This document shows positions 36,837 through 45,128 of a stretch of DNA of 64,000 bases, in pieces. Positions within the stretch are counted from its first letter, which is position 1, and each line of letters starts with the position of its first letter. Source of the DNA: CAZSBB01 sp964605235 (GTDB lineage: Bacteria > Planctomycetota > Phycisphaerae > Phycisphaerales > Phycisphaeraceae). A program made the translations under genes and the position numbers. A model generated the notes under the pieces. That model made no database searches and was not told the origin of the DNA. It saw only the letters and a program-made list of their open reading frames with translations. The stretch covers positions 124,001 through 188,000 of the forward strand of contig CAZSBB010000004.1 in assembly GCA_964605235.1 (NCBI GenBank), given 5' to 3'.

Positions 36837-37307
36837 TCACGCTCCCTCCCGCTGGTCCATGTACAACTTCGATTCCATCATCTGAACCTTCACCACCCGC
36901 GGGAAATGCTCGGCAATGTACTCCATCACGCCCTTCTGACCCGTCAACGCGATCGCCTTGCCGTCCTCGTCCAGCACAATCACGAACCGCCGGCTCATCG
37001 CCCCCATCGCGTGCAATACCTTCGCGATCGGCTCCGTCTGACCCAAGGCGACCTGCGGCGTGGTCATGTAATCGCTCACCTGATCCTGCAACGCCGTCGG
37101 CTTCTTGAGCAGCAACGCCAGCAGCCGTTTTTCCGTGAATTTCCCCACCGGTCGCCCGTGGTCATCCACCACCACCACGCAACCCAACCGCTTGGCGCGC
37201 ATCAACTCCACCGCGTGCGCCACGGTGTCCGTCGGCTTAACCTTGATCAACTCCCGCAAATCCAGCGAGCTGATCGGCTCCTGCTCCAGATTCTCACGCA
37301 ACCCCAT
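36837..37307 (-). CDS. CBS-pair protein (first of two)
   Basis: A 156-residue protein made of two CBS domains (KVKPTDTVAHAVELMRAKRLGCVVVVDDHGRPVGKFTEKRL, first part KVKPTDTVAHAVELMRAKRL, then a second unit ending in ALTGQKGVMEYIAEHFP). No catalytic domain is attached. The ATG at 37307 has AAGGGAGC about seven bases upstream. It is followed at once by the second CBS-pair gene. Stand-alone CBS pairs often sense energy state; the partner enzyme cannot be told here. Confidence 0.9.
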   Translation of the reverse strand: MGLRENLEQEPISSLDLRELIKVKPTDTVAHAVELMRAKRLGCVVVVDDHGRPVGKFTEKRLLALLLKKPTALQDQVSDYMTTPQVALGQTEPIAKVLHAMGAMSRRFVIVLDEDGKAIALTGQKGVMEYIAEHFPRVVKVQMMESKLYMDQREGA

Positions 37308-37449
37308 GCCGGGCTCCCTTCATACAGCAGCCAACCCCACCCGCAGCCGGCCCACCGCTGATCTGCACTATACGCCCCCCGCTCAACCCTGACAACAACC
37401 TCCAGTACCCACACCCCGCCCCCAAGGCAATCATCTGTACGCATGTCTG

Positions 37450-37525
37450 AACGAGCCCCGCGCGTGAGCAAGGGGTTGCGACGTGACGCAACGAAAACAA
37501 CCCCTCCCTGACGGTCGGGGCTCGT
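37450..37525. repeat. Intergenic repeat family A, copy 3
   Basis: Starts AACGAGCCCCGCGCGTGAGC and ends CCCTCCCTGACGGTCGGGGCTCGT. It is shorter in the middle than the other copies. It is followed by GGGTACATGC, also seen after copy 1 in a similar form. Confidence 0.75.
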
Positions 37526-37662
37526 CCAGCCCAGGCGCTTGGGTACATGCTTTCGCCCTGATCCCCACCCCCACCCCACCCGACGACGCGCGTCGTCGGC
37601 TCAGAAAATCACCCCGATTCCCACCCTCCGAGCCGCCGACGCCAGTCGGCGGGTTCCCCCAA

Positions 37663-37853
37663 TGTCACTTTGTCACCCCCTTCGCATGGTGACAAATCTG
37701 CAACCACAGTCAGGACAACCACTTGCAGATGTCACATCCGTTTGTCAGTGACATTTTCAAACCGCCAAAATCACATTCAAACGGTTGATTGACAGGCACT
37801 TGCGTGAAATGTCACCAAAACGGCCAGATCAGGGTATTTTCAGGGTAATGACA
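37663..37853. promoter_or_regulatory. Cluster of TGTCAC/GTGACA motifs upstream of the restriction locus
   Basis: At least eight TGTCA or TGACA half sites lie within 191 bp, at 37663, 37671, 37689 (reverse), 37730, 37743, 37749 (reverse), 37810 and 37849 (reverse). The pair at 37743-37753 forms the palindrome TGTCAGTGACA. The region is AT-richer than its surroundings. This spacing looks like an operator array for a DNA-binding regulator of hsdRSM or for a replication-type protein; no regulator is seen beside it. Confidence 0.45.
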
Positions 37854-37940
37854 CAACGTGCGGTATTAAGGCAATTCTGTTGCACGCACCCCACATCTTC
37901 GACTATCAACTTGCTTATCAGCGAGTAAGCCTTTTCATGT

Positions 37941-37970
37941 TTGCTACGCTGTTGCGCATTGCACTGTAAT
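37941..37970 (+). promoter_or_regulatory. Possible promoter of the hsd locus
   Basis: TTGCTA, 18 bp, TGTAAT, about 79 bp before the chosen hsdR start. An inverted repeat GCTTA...TAAGC at 37912-37930 lies just upstream. Confidence 0.4.
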
Positions 37971-38048
37971 TAAGAACAGAATTTGCTTACGTTCAGGCCC
38001 CCCAACGCCGGGAAACCAAGTGTTTTTTTTGCGGACTTGACTGCCCCG

Positions 38049-40439
38049 ATGCCACATAACGAAGCCGACACCCGCGCCAAGCTCATCGACCCAGCCATTC
38101 ACAAGCGTGGCTGGACCGAAGACCTCATTCGGCGTGAGGAGACGGCGGGCACGGTCGAGATCATCAACGGCAAAGCCCGGCGGCGCTCCCGGGGCAAGAT
38201 CGACTACGTTCTCCGGGTCAAGGTCAACCTCGATACGCAGCCGGTCGCGTTGGCGCTGATCGAGGCCAAGAAGGAAAGCCTCCCGGCTGGTCATGGCCTG
38301 GATCAGGCCAAGGGCTACTCCGAGTGCAAGCGACTCAACGTCCGCTTTGTCTTCTCGTCCAACGGCCATCAGTTCGTCGAGTTCGACTGCTTCACGGGCC
38401 TGACCTCCGCACCCAAGCCCATCGCCGAGTTCCCAACCCCAGCCGACCTCCGCGCCAGGTACGAACAAGGCATGGGCTTCACGCTTGAGTCGCCCGCAGC
38501 GAGGCCACTGCTCCAGCCGTACCCCGGCGGCGAAGGTGCTCGGCGCTACTACCAGGACGCCGCCATCCGCGCCGTCATGGAGAAGGTCGCCCGCGACCAG
38601 CTCGCCAATCAGCCGAAGCGGGCACTGCTCTCGTTGGCCACGGGTGCGGGCAAGACCTTCATCGCCGTCAACCTGCTCAAACGAATCTCCGACGCCGGGC
38701 AACTCACCCGCGCCCTGTTCGTCTGTGACCGCGATGAACTCCGCACGCAGGCGCTCAAGGCGTTCCAGAACGTCTTCGGCTCCGACGCTGCTGAGGTCTT
38801 CCGCAAGCCGGACGGTACGAACAACGCCAAGAACGCCCGCATCCACATCGCCACGTACCAGACCCTGGGCGTGGAGAACGATAACGGCGACGCCAACTTC
38901 CTGACCACCTTCTACCCCGAGGACTACTTCACCCACATCGTCATCGACGAGTGCCATCGCTCGGCCTGGGGCAAGTGGTCGCAGGTGCTCACGCGCAACA
39001 AGAACGCCGTCCAGGTCGGCCTTACCGCCACGCCGCGCCAGCTCGAATGCAAGGAAGAGACGACCGAGGCCAAGCAGGACGCCGAGATCACCTCAAACAA
39101 CATCGCCTACTTCGGCGAGCCCGCCTACGAATACGAAATCGCCCAGGCCATCGAAGACGGCTACCTCGCCGCCTGTGAAATCCAGAAGGGCCGCGTCAAC
39201 CTCGACGACACCGGCATCTCAAAGGCCGAGATCATCGCCCGGCACCCGGTGGACGCGGTCACCGGTCAGCCGCTCACGCCCGAGCAGATCGACGACCTCT
39301 ACGAGAAGTTCAAGTTCGAGGATCGCATCCTGCTGCCCGACCGCGTCTTGGCGATGTGCCGCGACCTGTTCAACTACCTCCTGGAAACCGGCGGCCCCGA
39401 GCAGAAGACCATCATCTTCTGCGCCCGCGACCGCCATGCCGACGACGTTGCCGTCTGTATGAACAACCTGTACGCCAAGTGGTGCGCCGACCACGGCAAA
39501 CAGCGGCTCGACTACTACGCCTTCAAATGCACCGCCGCCAGCAGCGGCAATGACCAGCTTCCCGACCTTCGCGCCTCCTCGAGCAGCCACTTCATCGCTA
39601 CGACCGTGGACCTGCTGACCACCGGCGTCGATGTGCCCTGCGTGCGGAACATCGTGTTCTTCAAGTACCTCAAGTCACCGATCAGTTTCTACCAGATGGT
39701 CGGTCGGGGCACCCGCATCGACGCGCCCACCGGCAAGTTGATGTTCCGCGTCTACGACTACACCGACGCCACGCGCCTTTTCGGCGCGGGCTTCATCACC
39801 AAACCGCCCGGGCCCGGTCCCGGCCCCACGACGGGCGGTGATGGCCCCGAACCGCCGCCGCCTCCACCGGAACCCACGATCAGCGTCGAGGGCTTCGACG
39901 TTCACATTACCGACGCCGGACGTTTCATCGTCACCGACGTGGACGGTCGCGCCATGCCCGTACCGGTCGATGAATACAAGGCCCGACTCGCCGCGCGGCT
40001 GGTGCAGGAAGTCCACACGCTCGACGACTTCCGGGGCCGCTGGATCGATCCGCTTTTGCGGCAAGAACTCATCGACACGCTCGTGACCTCCGGCTACTCG
40101 CCCACGGTCGTGCGGATGGTGGACGACAAGCAGGACTATGACCTATACGACGTGCTCGCCGAACTCGGCTGGGGCATGAATCCGCGCACGCGCCACGACC
40201 GGACGATGGCCTTCACCTACAAGCACGAAGACTGGATCAACGCGCTGCCCATCCAGGCCGCCGCGACGATCCGCGCCATCGCCAGCCAGTTTGATCGTGG
40301 CGGCACCGAGGGTCTGGAGAACCCGCAGATATTCCAGACGCCGGAGGTCAAGGCGGCTGGCGGCCTGGCAGCCCTCCAGGCAGCGGGCAAACCGTCGGAC
40401 CTACTTCGTGAGACTAAGACAAGGATGTTTGCGGCATGA
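38049..40439 (+). CDS. hsdR: Type I restriction enzyme, R subunit
   Basis: A 796-residue HsdR, the translocase and nuclease of a type I restriction-modification complex. The N-terminal nuclease core (KIDYVLRV then ALALIEAKKES) gives the D...ExK of the PD-(D/E)XK fold. The helicase part has Walker A LATGAGKTFIAV, Walker B-like IDECHRS, motif III GLTATPR, and FYQMVGRGTRI. Length and the C-terminal domain resemble the EcoEI-type R subunits. The ATG at 38049 matches the family start (EADTRAKLIDPAIHKRGW); the TTG at 37983 is less likely. Its TGA overlaps the hsdS ATG (40436-40439). GC is slightly below that of the core genes. Confidence 0.94.
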   Translation: MPHNEADTRAKLIDPAIHKRGWTEDLIRREETAGTVEIINGKARRRSRGKIDYVLRVKVNLDTQPVALALIEAKKESLPAGHGLDQAKGYSECKRLNVRFVFSSNGHQFVEFDCFTGLTSAPKPIAEFPTPADLRARYEQGMGFTLESPAARPLLQPYPGGEGARRYYQDAAIRAVMEKVARDQLANQPKRALLSLATGAGKTFIAVNLLKRISDAGQLTRALFVCDRDELRTQALKAFQNVFGSDAAEVFRKPDGTNNAKNARIHIATYQTLGVENDNGDANFLTTFYPEDYFTHIVIDECHRSAWGKWSQVLTRNKNAVQVGLTATPRQLECKEETTEAKQDAEITSNNIAYFGEPAYEYEIAQAIEDGYLAACEIQKGRVNLDDTGISKAEIIARHPVDAVTGQPLTPEQIDDLYEKFKFEDRILLPDRVLAMCRDLFNYLLETGGPEQKTIIFCARDRHADDVAVCMNNLYAKWCADHGKQRLDYYAFKCTAASSGNDQLPDLRASSSSHFIATTVDLLTTGVDVPCVRNIVFFKYLKSPISFYQMVGRGTRIDAPTGKLMFRVYDYTDATRLFGAGFITKPPGPGPGPTTGGDGPEPPPPPPEPTISVEGFDVHITDAGRFIVTDVDGRAMPVPVDEYKARLAARLVQEVHTLDDFRGRWIDPLLRQELIDTLVTSGYSPTVVRMVDDKQDYDLYDVLAELGWGMNPRTRHDRTMAFTYKHEDWINALPIQAAATIRAIASQFDRGGTEGLENPQIFQTPEVKAAGGLAALQAAGKPSDLLRETKTRMFAA

Positions 40440-41089
40440 CGACATTGGAAGCGATAGTTGTGAAGCTCCACGAAGGCCCCCTTCCGACAGGATGGCGCAT
40501 GGTCGCCCTGAAAGACTGTTGTCGGTTTCGGCACGGAAGCACACCAAGCAAGGCGGAAAAGGCGTTCTGGGCCGGAGACGTGCTATGGGTTTCGCCCAAG
40601 GACATGTACACAGATGTGCTGGTGGATTCTCAGGACAAAATATCACGTCGTGCCTTGGAGAAGACCCGCATCGCTGAGGTGCCAGAAGGAACCATTCTTG
40701 TGGTTATTAGGTCGGGCGTACTTGCACACACACTTCCGGTCGCAATCGCTGGACGACCTCTGACATTCAATCAGGACATAAAAGGAATCCTCCCGGACAG
40801 CAGTGTTATAGACAGCAGCTATTTACGGTGGGTGCTTAGATTCAACGAGTCGCGCATTCTCTCAGACGGGATCAAGCAGGGAGCAACGGTTCACAGCATT
40901 CGATCGGGCTATGTCGAGGCTTTTCAGATACCCCTACCGCCGTTGCCGGAACAGAAACGCATCGCAGCGACCTTGTGCGAGCAGATGGCTGCGGTGGAGA
41001 TGGCTCGTGCGGCGGCGGAGGCGGAACTTGATGCAATCAAGGCGCTACCCGCGGCCTTGCTGCGTAAGGCATTCAAGGGGGGCATGTAA
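40436..41089 (+). CDS. hsdS: Type I restriction specificity subunit, half-size
   Basis: A 217-residue HsdS with one target recognition domain (about 15-165, PLPTGWRMVALKDCCRFRHG through GATVHSIRSGYVEAFQIPLPPLPEQKRIA) and one helical conserved region (about 170-217, QMAAVEMARAAAEAELDAIKALPAALLRKAF). Most HsdS proteins have two of each. A single unit implies that two copies dimerise in the complex and that the target is a palindromic bipartite site. It overlaps hsdR by four bases. It is the most AT-rich of the three genes, as usual for variable S subunits. Confidence 0.92.
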   Translation: MTTLEAIVVKLHEGPLPTGWRMVALKDCCRFRHGSTPSKAEKAFWAGDVLWVSPKDMYTDVLVDSQDKISRRALEKTRIAEVPEGTILVVIRSGVLAHTLPVAIAGRPLTFNQDIKGILPDSSVIDSSYLRWVLRFNESRILSDGIKQGATVHSIRSGYVEAFQIPLPPLPEQKRIAATLCEQMAAVEMARAAAEAELDAIKALPAALLRKAFKGGM

Positions 41090-41090
41090 T

Positions 41091-42851
41091 ATGGCGAGAA
41101 CCCCCAGGACGAGCAGCAACGGAAACGGCAACGGCAGACGCCATGCAACGCAGCAATCGGTAGATCAGGCCGTCAAGAGCATCTGCGACATCATGCGGCG
41201 TGGCAACTGCGCCGGTGCGATGCAGTACGTGCCCGAACTGACTTGGATTCTTTTCCTTCGCATCCTTGACGAGAAGGAGCACCGCGAGGAGCAGGAGGCC
41301 GAGGCTTTAGGCGTTTCTTTCCGGGCTTCGCTGGAATCGCCGTATCGTTGGCGCGACTGGGGATCGCCGCCGGAGACGTTGCCGGAAGGCCAGACGAACA
41401 AGCGGGTGGAGCTTCAGAACGCGCCGCAGAACGCCTTGTTCAACTTCATCAACATGGAGTTGCTGCCGCACCTGAAAGGCCTGAAGAACCGGCCCGACGC
41501 CACGCCGCGCCAGAAGGTCATCAGCGAGATCATGACCGGCGTTGAGCGCGTCCGCATCGACACCGAGCGGAACTTCCTGGACGTGCTGGACAAGGTACAT
41601 CAGCTCACGACCGAGGCCATCGACCCGACGCACGTCTTCACGCTCTCGCAGGTCTACGAAGGGCTGCTGCTGAAGATGGGCGAGAAGGGCAACGACGGCG
41701 GGCAGTTCTTCACGCCGCGCCAGGTCATCACCGCAATGGTGCAGGTGATCAACCCCAGCGCCGATGACACCGTGTACGACCCCAGTTGCGGCACGGGCGG
41801 ATTCCTGGCCCAGAGCTTCGAGCACATCACAGGTAACCTGAACAAAGACGCGACGGCCGAGCAGTTGGAGACGCTCAAGCGGCGAACCTTCTGGGGCCGG
41901 GAGAAAGAGAACCTCATCTACCCCATCGCGCTGGCGAACCTCGTGCTGCACGGGATCGACAAACCGAGCCTCTGGCACGGCAACACGCTGACCGGTCGAG
42001 AGACCTACGGCGGGCTGTTCGACGGCGCGCCGCAGACGTTTGACGTGATCCTGACCAACCCGCCCTTCGGCGGGAAGGAAGGCAAGGAAGCCCAGACCAA
42101 CTTCGATTACAAGACCAGCGCCACGCAGGTGCTGTTCCTCCAGCACGTCATCCGGTCCCTGCGCGACGGTGGACGATGCGGCATCGTTCTTGATGAAGGC
42201 CTGCTCTTCCGCACCAACCAGGACGCGTTCACCAAGACCAAACGCAAGCTGCTGGACGAATGCGACCTGTGGTGCGTGGTGAGCCTACCCGCCGGGGTGT
42301 TCACCGCCGCCGGTGCGGGCGTGAAGACGAACCTGCTCTTCTTCACCAAGGGCCAGCCCACGCGGAAGATCTGGTACTACGACCTGACGGACATCAAGGT
42401 CCGCAAGAAGACGCCGCTGACGCTCAAGCACTTCGAGGACTTCATGCGGCTGCTGCCAAAGCGCGCCGATAGCGAGTTGTCGTGGACCGTGGACATTGAC
42501 GAGCGCAAGCGGATCGCCGCCGACGAGGCCCGGCCGCTCAAGGAGCAATCCACCGCCAAAGGCCAGCAAGCCGCCCAGTGGAGCGAGAAGCTCAAGGATT
42601 TGAAGAAGGCCAAGCCCCGCGACGAAGCGGCCATCGAGGAAGCCGAAGCCAGGGTCAAGGAACTGACCCGCGAGTCGAAGGACCTCGCCGCCAAGGCCAA
42701 GGAGATCGAGGACGCCGTCTACGACCTCAAGGCCGTCAACCCGCACAAGAAACCGGTCGTGGACACGCGGACGCCCGAGGAACTCTTGGACATTATCGAA
42801 GCCAAAGGCCAGGAAGTCGCTCAGGCCCTGGCGTTGCTGCGACGGAAGTAG
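41091..42851 (+). CDS. hsdM: Type I restriction-modification DNA methyltransferase, M subunit
   Basis: A 586-residue N6-adenine methyltransferase. It has the HsdM N-terminal helical domain (SVDQAVKSICDIMRRGNCAG, LTWILFLRILDEKE), GQFFTPRQVITAMVQVI, SAM motif I DPSCGTGGFL, and catalytic motif IV NPPF in VILTNPPFGGKEGKE. Residues about 490-560 are a charged coiled coil (KLKDLKKAKPRDEAAIEEAEARVKEL, first part KLKDLKKAKPRDEAAIEEAE), which would contact HsdS. The ATG at 41091 has AAGGGGGG upstream and starts one base after the hsdS stop. The earlier frame from 40911 is within hsdS. Confidence 0.95.
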   Translation: MARTPRTSSNGNGNGRRHATQQSVDQAVKSICDIMRRGNCAGAMQYVPELTWILFLRILDEKEHREEQEAEALGVSFRASLESPYRWRDWGSPPETLPEGQTNKRVELQNAPQNALFNFINMELLPHLKGLKNRPDATPRQKVISEIMTGVERVRIDTERNFLDVLDKVHQLTTEAIDPTHVFTLSQVYEGLLLKMGEKGNDGGQFFTPRQVITAMVQVINPSADDTVYDPSCGTGGFLAQSFEHITGNLNKDATAEQLETLKRRTFWGREKENLIYPIALANLVLHGIDKPSLWHGNTLTGRETYGGLFDGAPQTFDVILTNPPFGGKEGKEAQTNFDYKTSATQVLFLQHVIRSLRDGGRCGIVLDEGLLFRTNQDAFTKTKRKLLDECDLWCVVSLPAGVFTAAGAGVKTNLLFFTKGQPTRKIWYYDLTDIKVRKKTPLTLKHFEDFMRLLPKRADSELSWTVDIDERKRIAADEARPLKEQSTAKGQQAAQWSEKLKDLKKAKPRDEAAIEEAEARVKELTRESKDLAAKAKEIEDAVYDLKAVNPHKKPVVDTRTPEELLDIIEAKGQEVAQALALLRRK

Positions 42852-42965
42852 AAGACCCGACACGCAAGCAGAATGGCAATACCAGTATTTCAAGGGAAGT
42901 CCATGGGGCTACTCCCCTGCCCGCCCCGCTCAACTTTCTCTCCCCGCCTCTCCTGAACATTCCCC

Positions 42966-42994
42966 TTGCCCTCCGCCCACCCGCTGCTTATACT
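42966..42994 (+). promoter_or_regulatory. Sigma-70 type promoter of the GntR gene
   Basis: TTGCCC, 17 bp, TATACT. Transcription would start near 43001, right before the palindromic operator at 43004. Confidence 0.7.
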
Positions 42995-43003
42995 GCTCTC
43001 CAT

Positions 43004-43015
43004 CTTGTATACAAG
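43004..43015. promoter_or_regulatory. Operator palindrome CTTGTATACAAG
   Basis: A perfect 12-bp palindrome placed at the predicted start point of the regulator gene. TTGTATACAA-like sites are typical of FadR/GntR-type repressors, so the protein coded next (43046-43756) probably binds here and controls itself. Confidence 0.7.
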
Positions 43016-43045
43016 TTTTGACGCCAAGATTGGGCCGGACGCATC

Positions 43046-43756
43046 ATGACCACCTTTGCACCCACCACTCTGGACCCCTCCCGGCTGTATCAGACGTTCA
43101 TTACTGAAGTTGCCACCGGCGGGCTGCGGCCGGGGGAGCGGGTGGGCGAGGTGTCGCTGGCGGCAAGGTGGAAGGCGGGGCGGGTGCCGGTGCGGGAAAC
43201 GCTGCTGCGGCTGGAGCAGGATGGGCTGGTCGTCCGGCGGGGCAAGAGCGGCACGTATGTGCGGGAAACCAATGATGAGCAGGTGCTGGAGATTTATGAC
43301 ATTCGCGCGGCGATTGAGCCGCTGATAGCCGCGCGGGCGGCGGCGGTGGTCACGGCGGAGCAGGCGCAGGAGCTGAGCAAGCTGGCGGCGGCGGCGGATC
43401 GGCATGAAGGGTCGGGGTTTGAGCGCGAGGCGCGCGACCGGGCGTTTCATCGCTTCCTGGGCGAAGTCAGCGGCATGCAGCAGGCGCCGGGCATCGTGCG
43501 CGTGCTGCGGCGGCAGATGCGCTGCGCCACGGTCAGCCGGTTTCTGGCGCTGCTGGGGGAATACACGATCAGTTATCCCGAGCATGCGCCGATTGCCCAG
43601 GCCGTGGCGGCCCGGGACGCCCAGCAGGCGGGGCAGCTCATGCGCGAGCATCTGGTGAATGCGAAACAAGCGATCGTCACGGACATGCAGCGGATGCGCG
43701 CCCATCTGGCTGCCGCCCGGCAATGGGCGACTTCCCCTGCGCCTCTGGATGATTAG
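43046..43756 (+). CDS. GntR family transcriptional regulator, FadR subfamily
   Basis: A 236-residue regulator with an N-terminal winged helix-turn-helix (about 12-78, EVSLAARWKAGRVPVRETLLRLEQDGLVVRRGKSGTYV, first part EVSLAARWKAGRVPVRETLL) and a C-terminal all-helical FCD ligand domain. Likely metal/ligand histidines are in DRAFHRFLGE, YPEHAPIAQAV and MREHLVNAK. FCD regulators usually sense small carboxylates or sugar acids. Promoter and operator lie directly upstream. The next gene downstream (prepilin-like) starts 145 bp later and may be controlled too. The ligand is unknown. Confidence 0.92.
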   Translation: MTTFAPTTLDPSRLYQTFITEVATGGLRPGERVGEVSLAARWKAGRVPVRETLLRLEQDGLVVRRGKSGTYVRETNDEQVLEIYDIRAAIEPLIAARAAAVVTAEQAQELSKLAAAADRHEGSGFEREARDRAFHRFLGEVSGMQQAPGIVRVLRRQMRCATVSRFLALLGEYTISYPEHAPIAQAVAARDAQQAGQLMREHLVNAKQAIVTDMQRMRAHLAAARQWATSPAPLDD

Positions 43757-43901
43757 GGAGATTCTCAACGCCAGCCCCGGAGAGGCGCCCAGGACACCCA
43801 GAGCCAGCATGCGCAGCGGGTTGATCCGCCGCTTTCCTGCAGTGCTTGACGGCTCCGTGGTTTGAGTGCTTTGCGACAGTTTCTTAGTGAGGATTTGCCC
43901 C

Positions 43902-44798
43902 ATGTCACAGTCAAACGGATTGGTCGTTCGCCGGGTCGCCGGCTTCACGCTGATTGAACTGCTGGTGGTGATTTCGATCATCGCGCTGCTGATCGCCCTG
44001 CTGCTGCCGGCACTCGCCAAGGCGCGGGACCGGGCGGAGGCGATTCAGTGTCAGAGCAACCTGCGGCAGATCCGCATCGTGTGCGGGACGTATGAGAGCG
44101 ACAACCAGGACGAACTGCCGCCGGCGGGGGGCTTCCGCAATTACCTGCAGTATGGCGACGCCGAGAAAACGATTCCCAACGGGTTGTATCCCGCGACGCT
44201 GTACTACACGCCGCTGGAGATTCTGCTGCGCAAGCGGTATCTGAGCCGTTCGCGTCAGCTGCGTTGTCCGACGAATCCCTGGAACATGCTGCTCAATGCG
44301 TGGACCGGGGACGCGGGGGAAAACTACTCGTACAGTTTGAATGCCTTCGGGCAGGTGTACTACAACAACGGGGTGTGGAACTGGGGAGCGGACAACACCG
44401 CCAACCCGCACGCGGCGAAGAAGCCTTCGCATGATCCGGAGCCCGCGACGATGCTGTTGTATGCCGACGGGCATTCGATGGCGGTGGATCGGCCGGGGTA
44501 TCCGGTGGAGATGAAGGTGTTCCCGTTCTGGTACATCGCGGCGGGGGTGGGCTCGCGCGGCATCCTGCGAACGGATCACGGCAGTTTGGCGACGGATGAC
44601 CTGAACCTCAACGGCTACTGGCACGACGCGCCCCAGGCGGTGTTCGCCGACGGCCATGTCGAAGCCGGCCAGGCGCGACAGGATTACACGGGCACCGTGT
44701 CGTCGAGCAGCAATTACCACCGCTACCCGTTCCCGCTGATCTACTCCCGCGCCGCCAGCGGCTACTACTCCGGCGGCATCGTGTACACCGCACCGTAA
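43902..44798 (+). CDS. Prepilin-type cleavage/methylation domain protein (DUF1559-like)
   Basis: A 298-residue protein with a type IV prepilin leader. Cleavage is expected at AG/F (G14-F15), with E19 of FTLIELLVVISIIALLIALL (first 20 of the segment) at position 5 of the mature protein. A globular pseudopilin part follows with ARDRAEAIQCQSNLRQIRI, and near the end the FADGHVEA motif, which is the H-x9-DG type ending of planctomycete prepilin-like proteins. Planctomycetes carry many such genes, and the role of most is not known. GAGG lies about ten bases before the ATG at 43902. It could act with the pilM operon at 9-14.5 kb. Confidence 0.93.
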   Translation: MSQSNGLVVRRVAGFTLIELLVVISIIALLIALLLPALAKARDRAEAIQCQSNLRQIRIVCGTYESDNQDELPPAGGFRNYLQYGDAEKTIPNGLYPATLYYTPLEILLRKRYLSRSRQLRCPTNPWNMLLNAWTGDAGENYSYSLNAFGQVYYNNGVWNWGADNTANPHAAKKPSHDPEPATMLLYADGHSMAVDRPGYPVEMKVFPFWYIAAGVGSRGILRTDHGSLATDDLNLNGYWHDAPQAVFADGHVEAGQARQDYTGTVSSSSNYHRYPFPLIYSRAASGYYSGGIVYTAP

Positions 44799-44883
44799 CC
44801 CCCCCGGATTCCGGATTCTGGCCCCAGGCCCCCCGGATGGCACTCGTAACTCGTGGATGGCTGGGCGGGCGCGAAGAGCGTTT

Positions 44884-44958
44884 AACCACCAAGACACCAA
44901 GTCACCAAGTCACCAGGAGATTTCAGGTTGATCTTGGTGACTTGGTGTCTTGGTGGTT
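44884..44958. repeat. Octad palindrome, CACCAAGN units
   Basis: The left arm (44884-44910) has four CACCAAG-type units with an 8-base period. The right arm (44932-44958) is its reverse complement in 26 of 27 positions. The loop is 21 bases. It fills part of the 330-bp gap between the prepilin gene and dapF, in which nothing else is clear. Confidence 0.85.
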
Positions 44959-45128
44959 GGATGCATGCGGGTTGGACTTACCCACTTCAGGTGGACGCGA
45001 CGGCAGACAGCACAATGGATGTAGAAACAGCGCCTCAACATTCGTGGGGAAGTCACGCCCCGATGCGCTGGCTCGGTGGCGCCTGACGCTGCCTTCGCCC
45101 GGCGGTGGCCTCGCTATAATCCCCCGCC

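Noticed and set aside
44884..44958. Possible CRISPR array
   Set aside because: Units are eight bases with no spacers, and the array folds as one palindrome. No cas genes are in the window.
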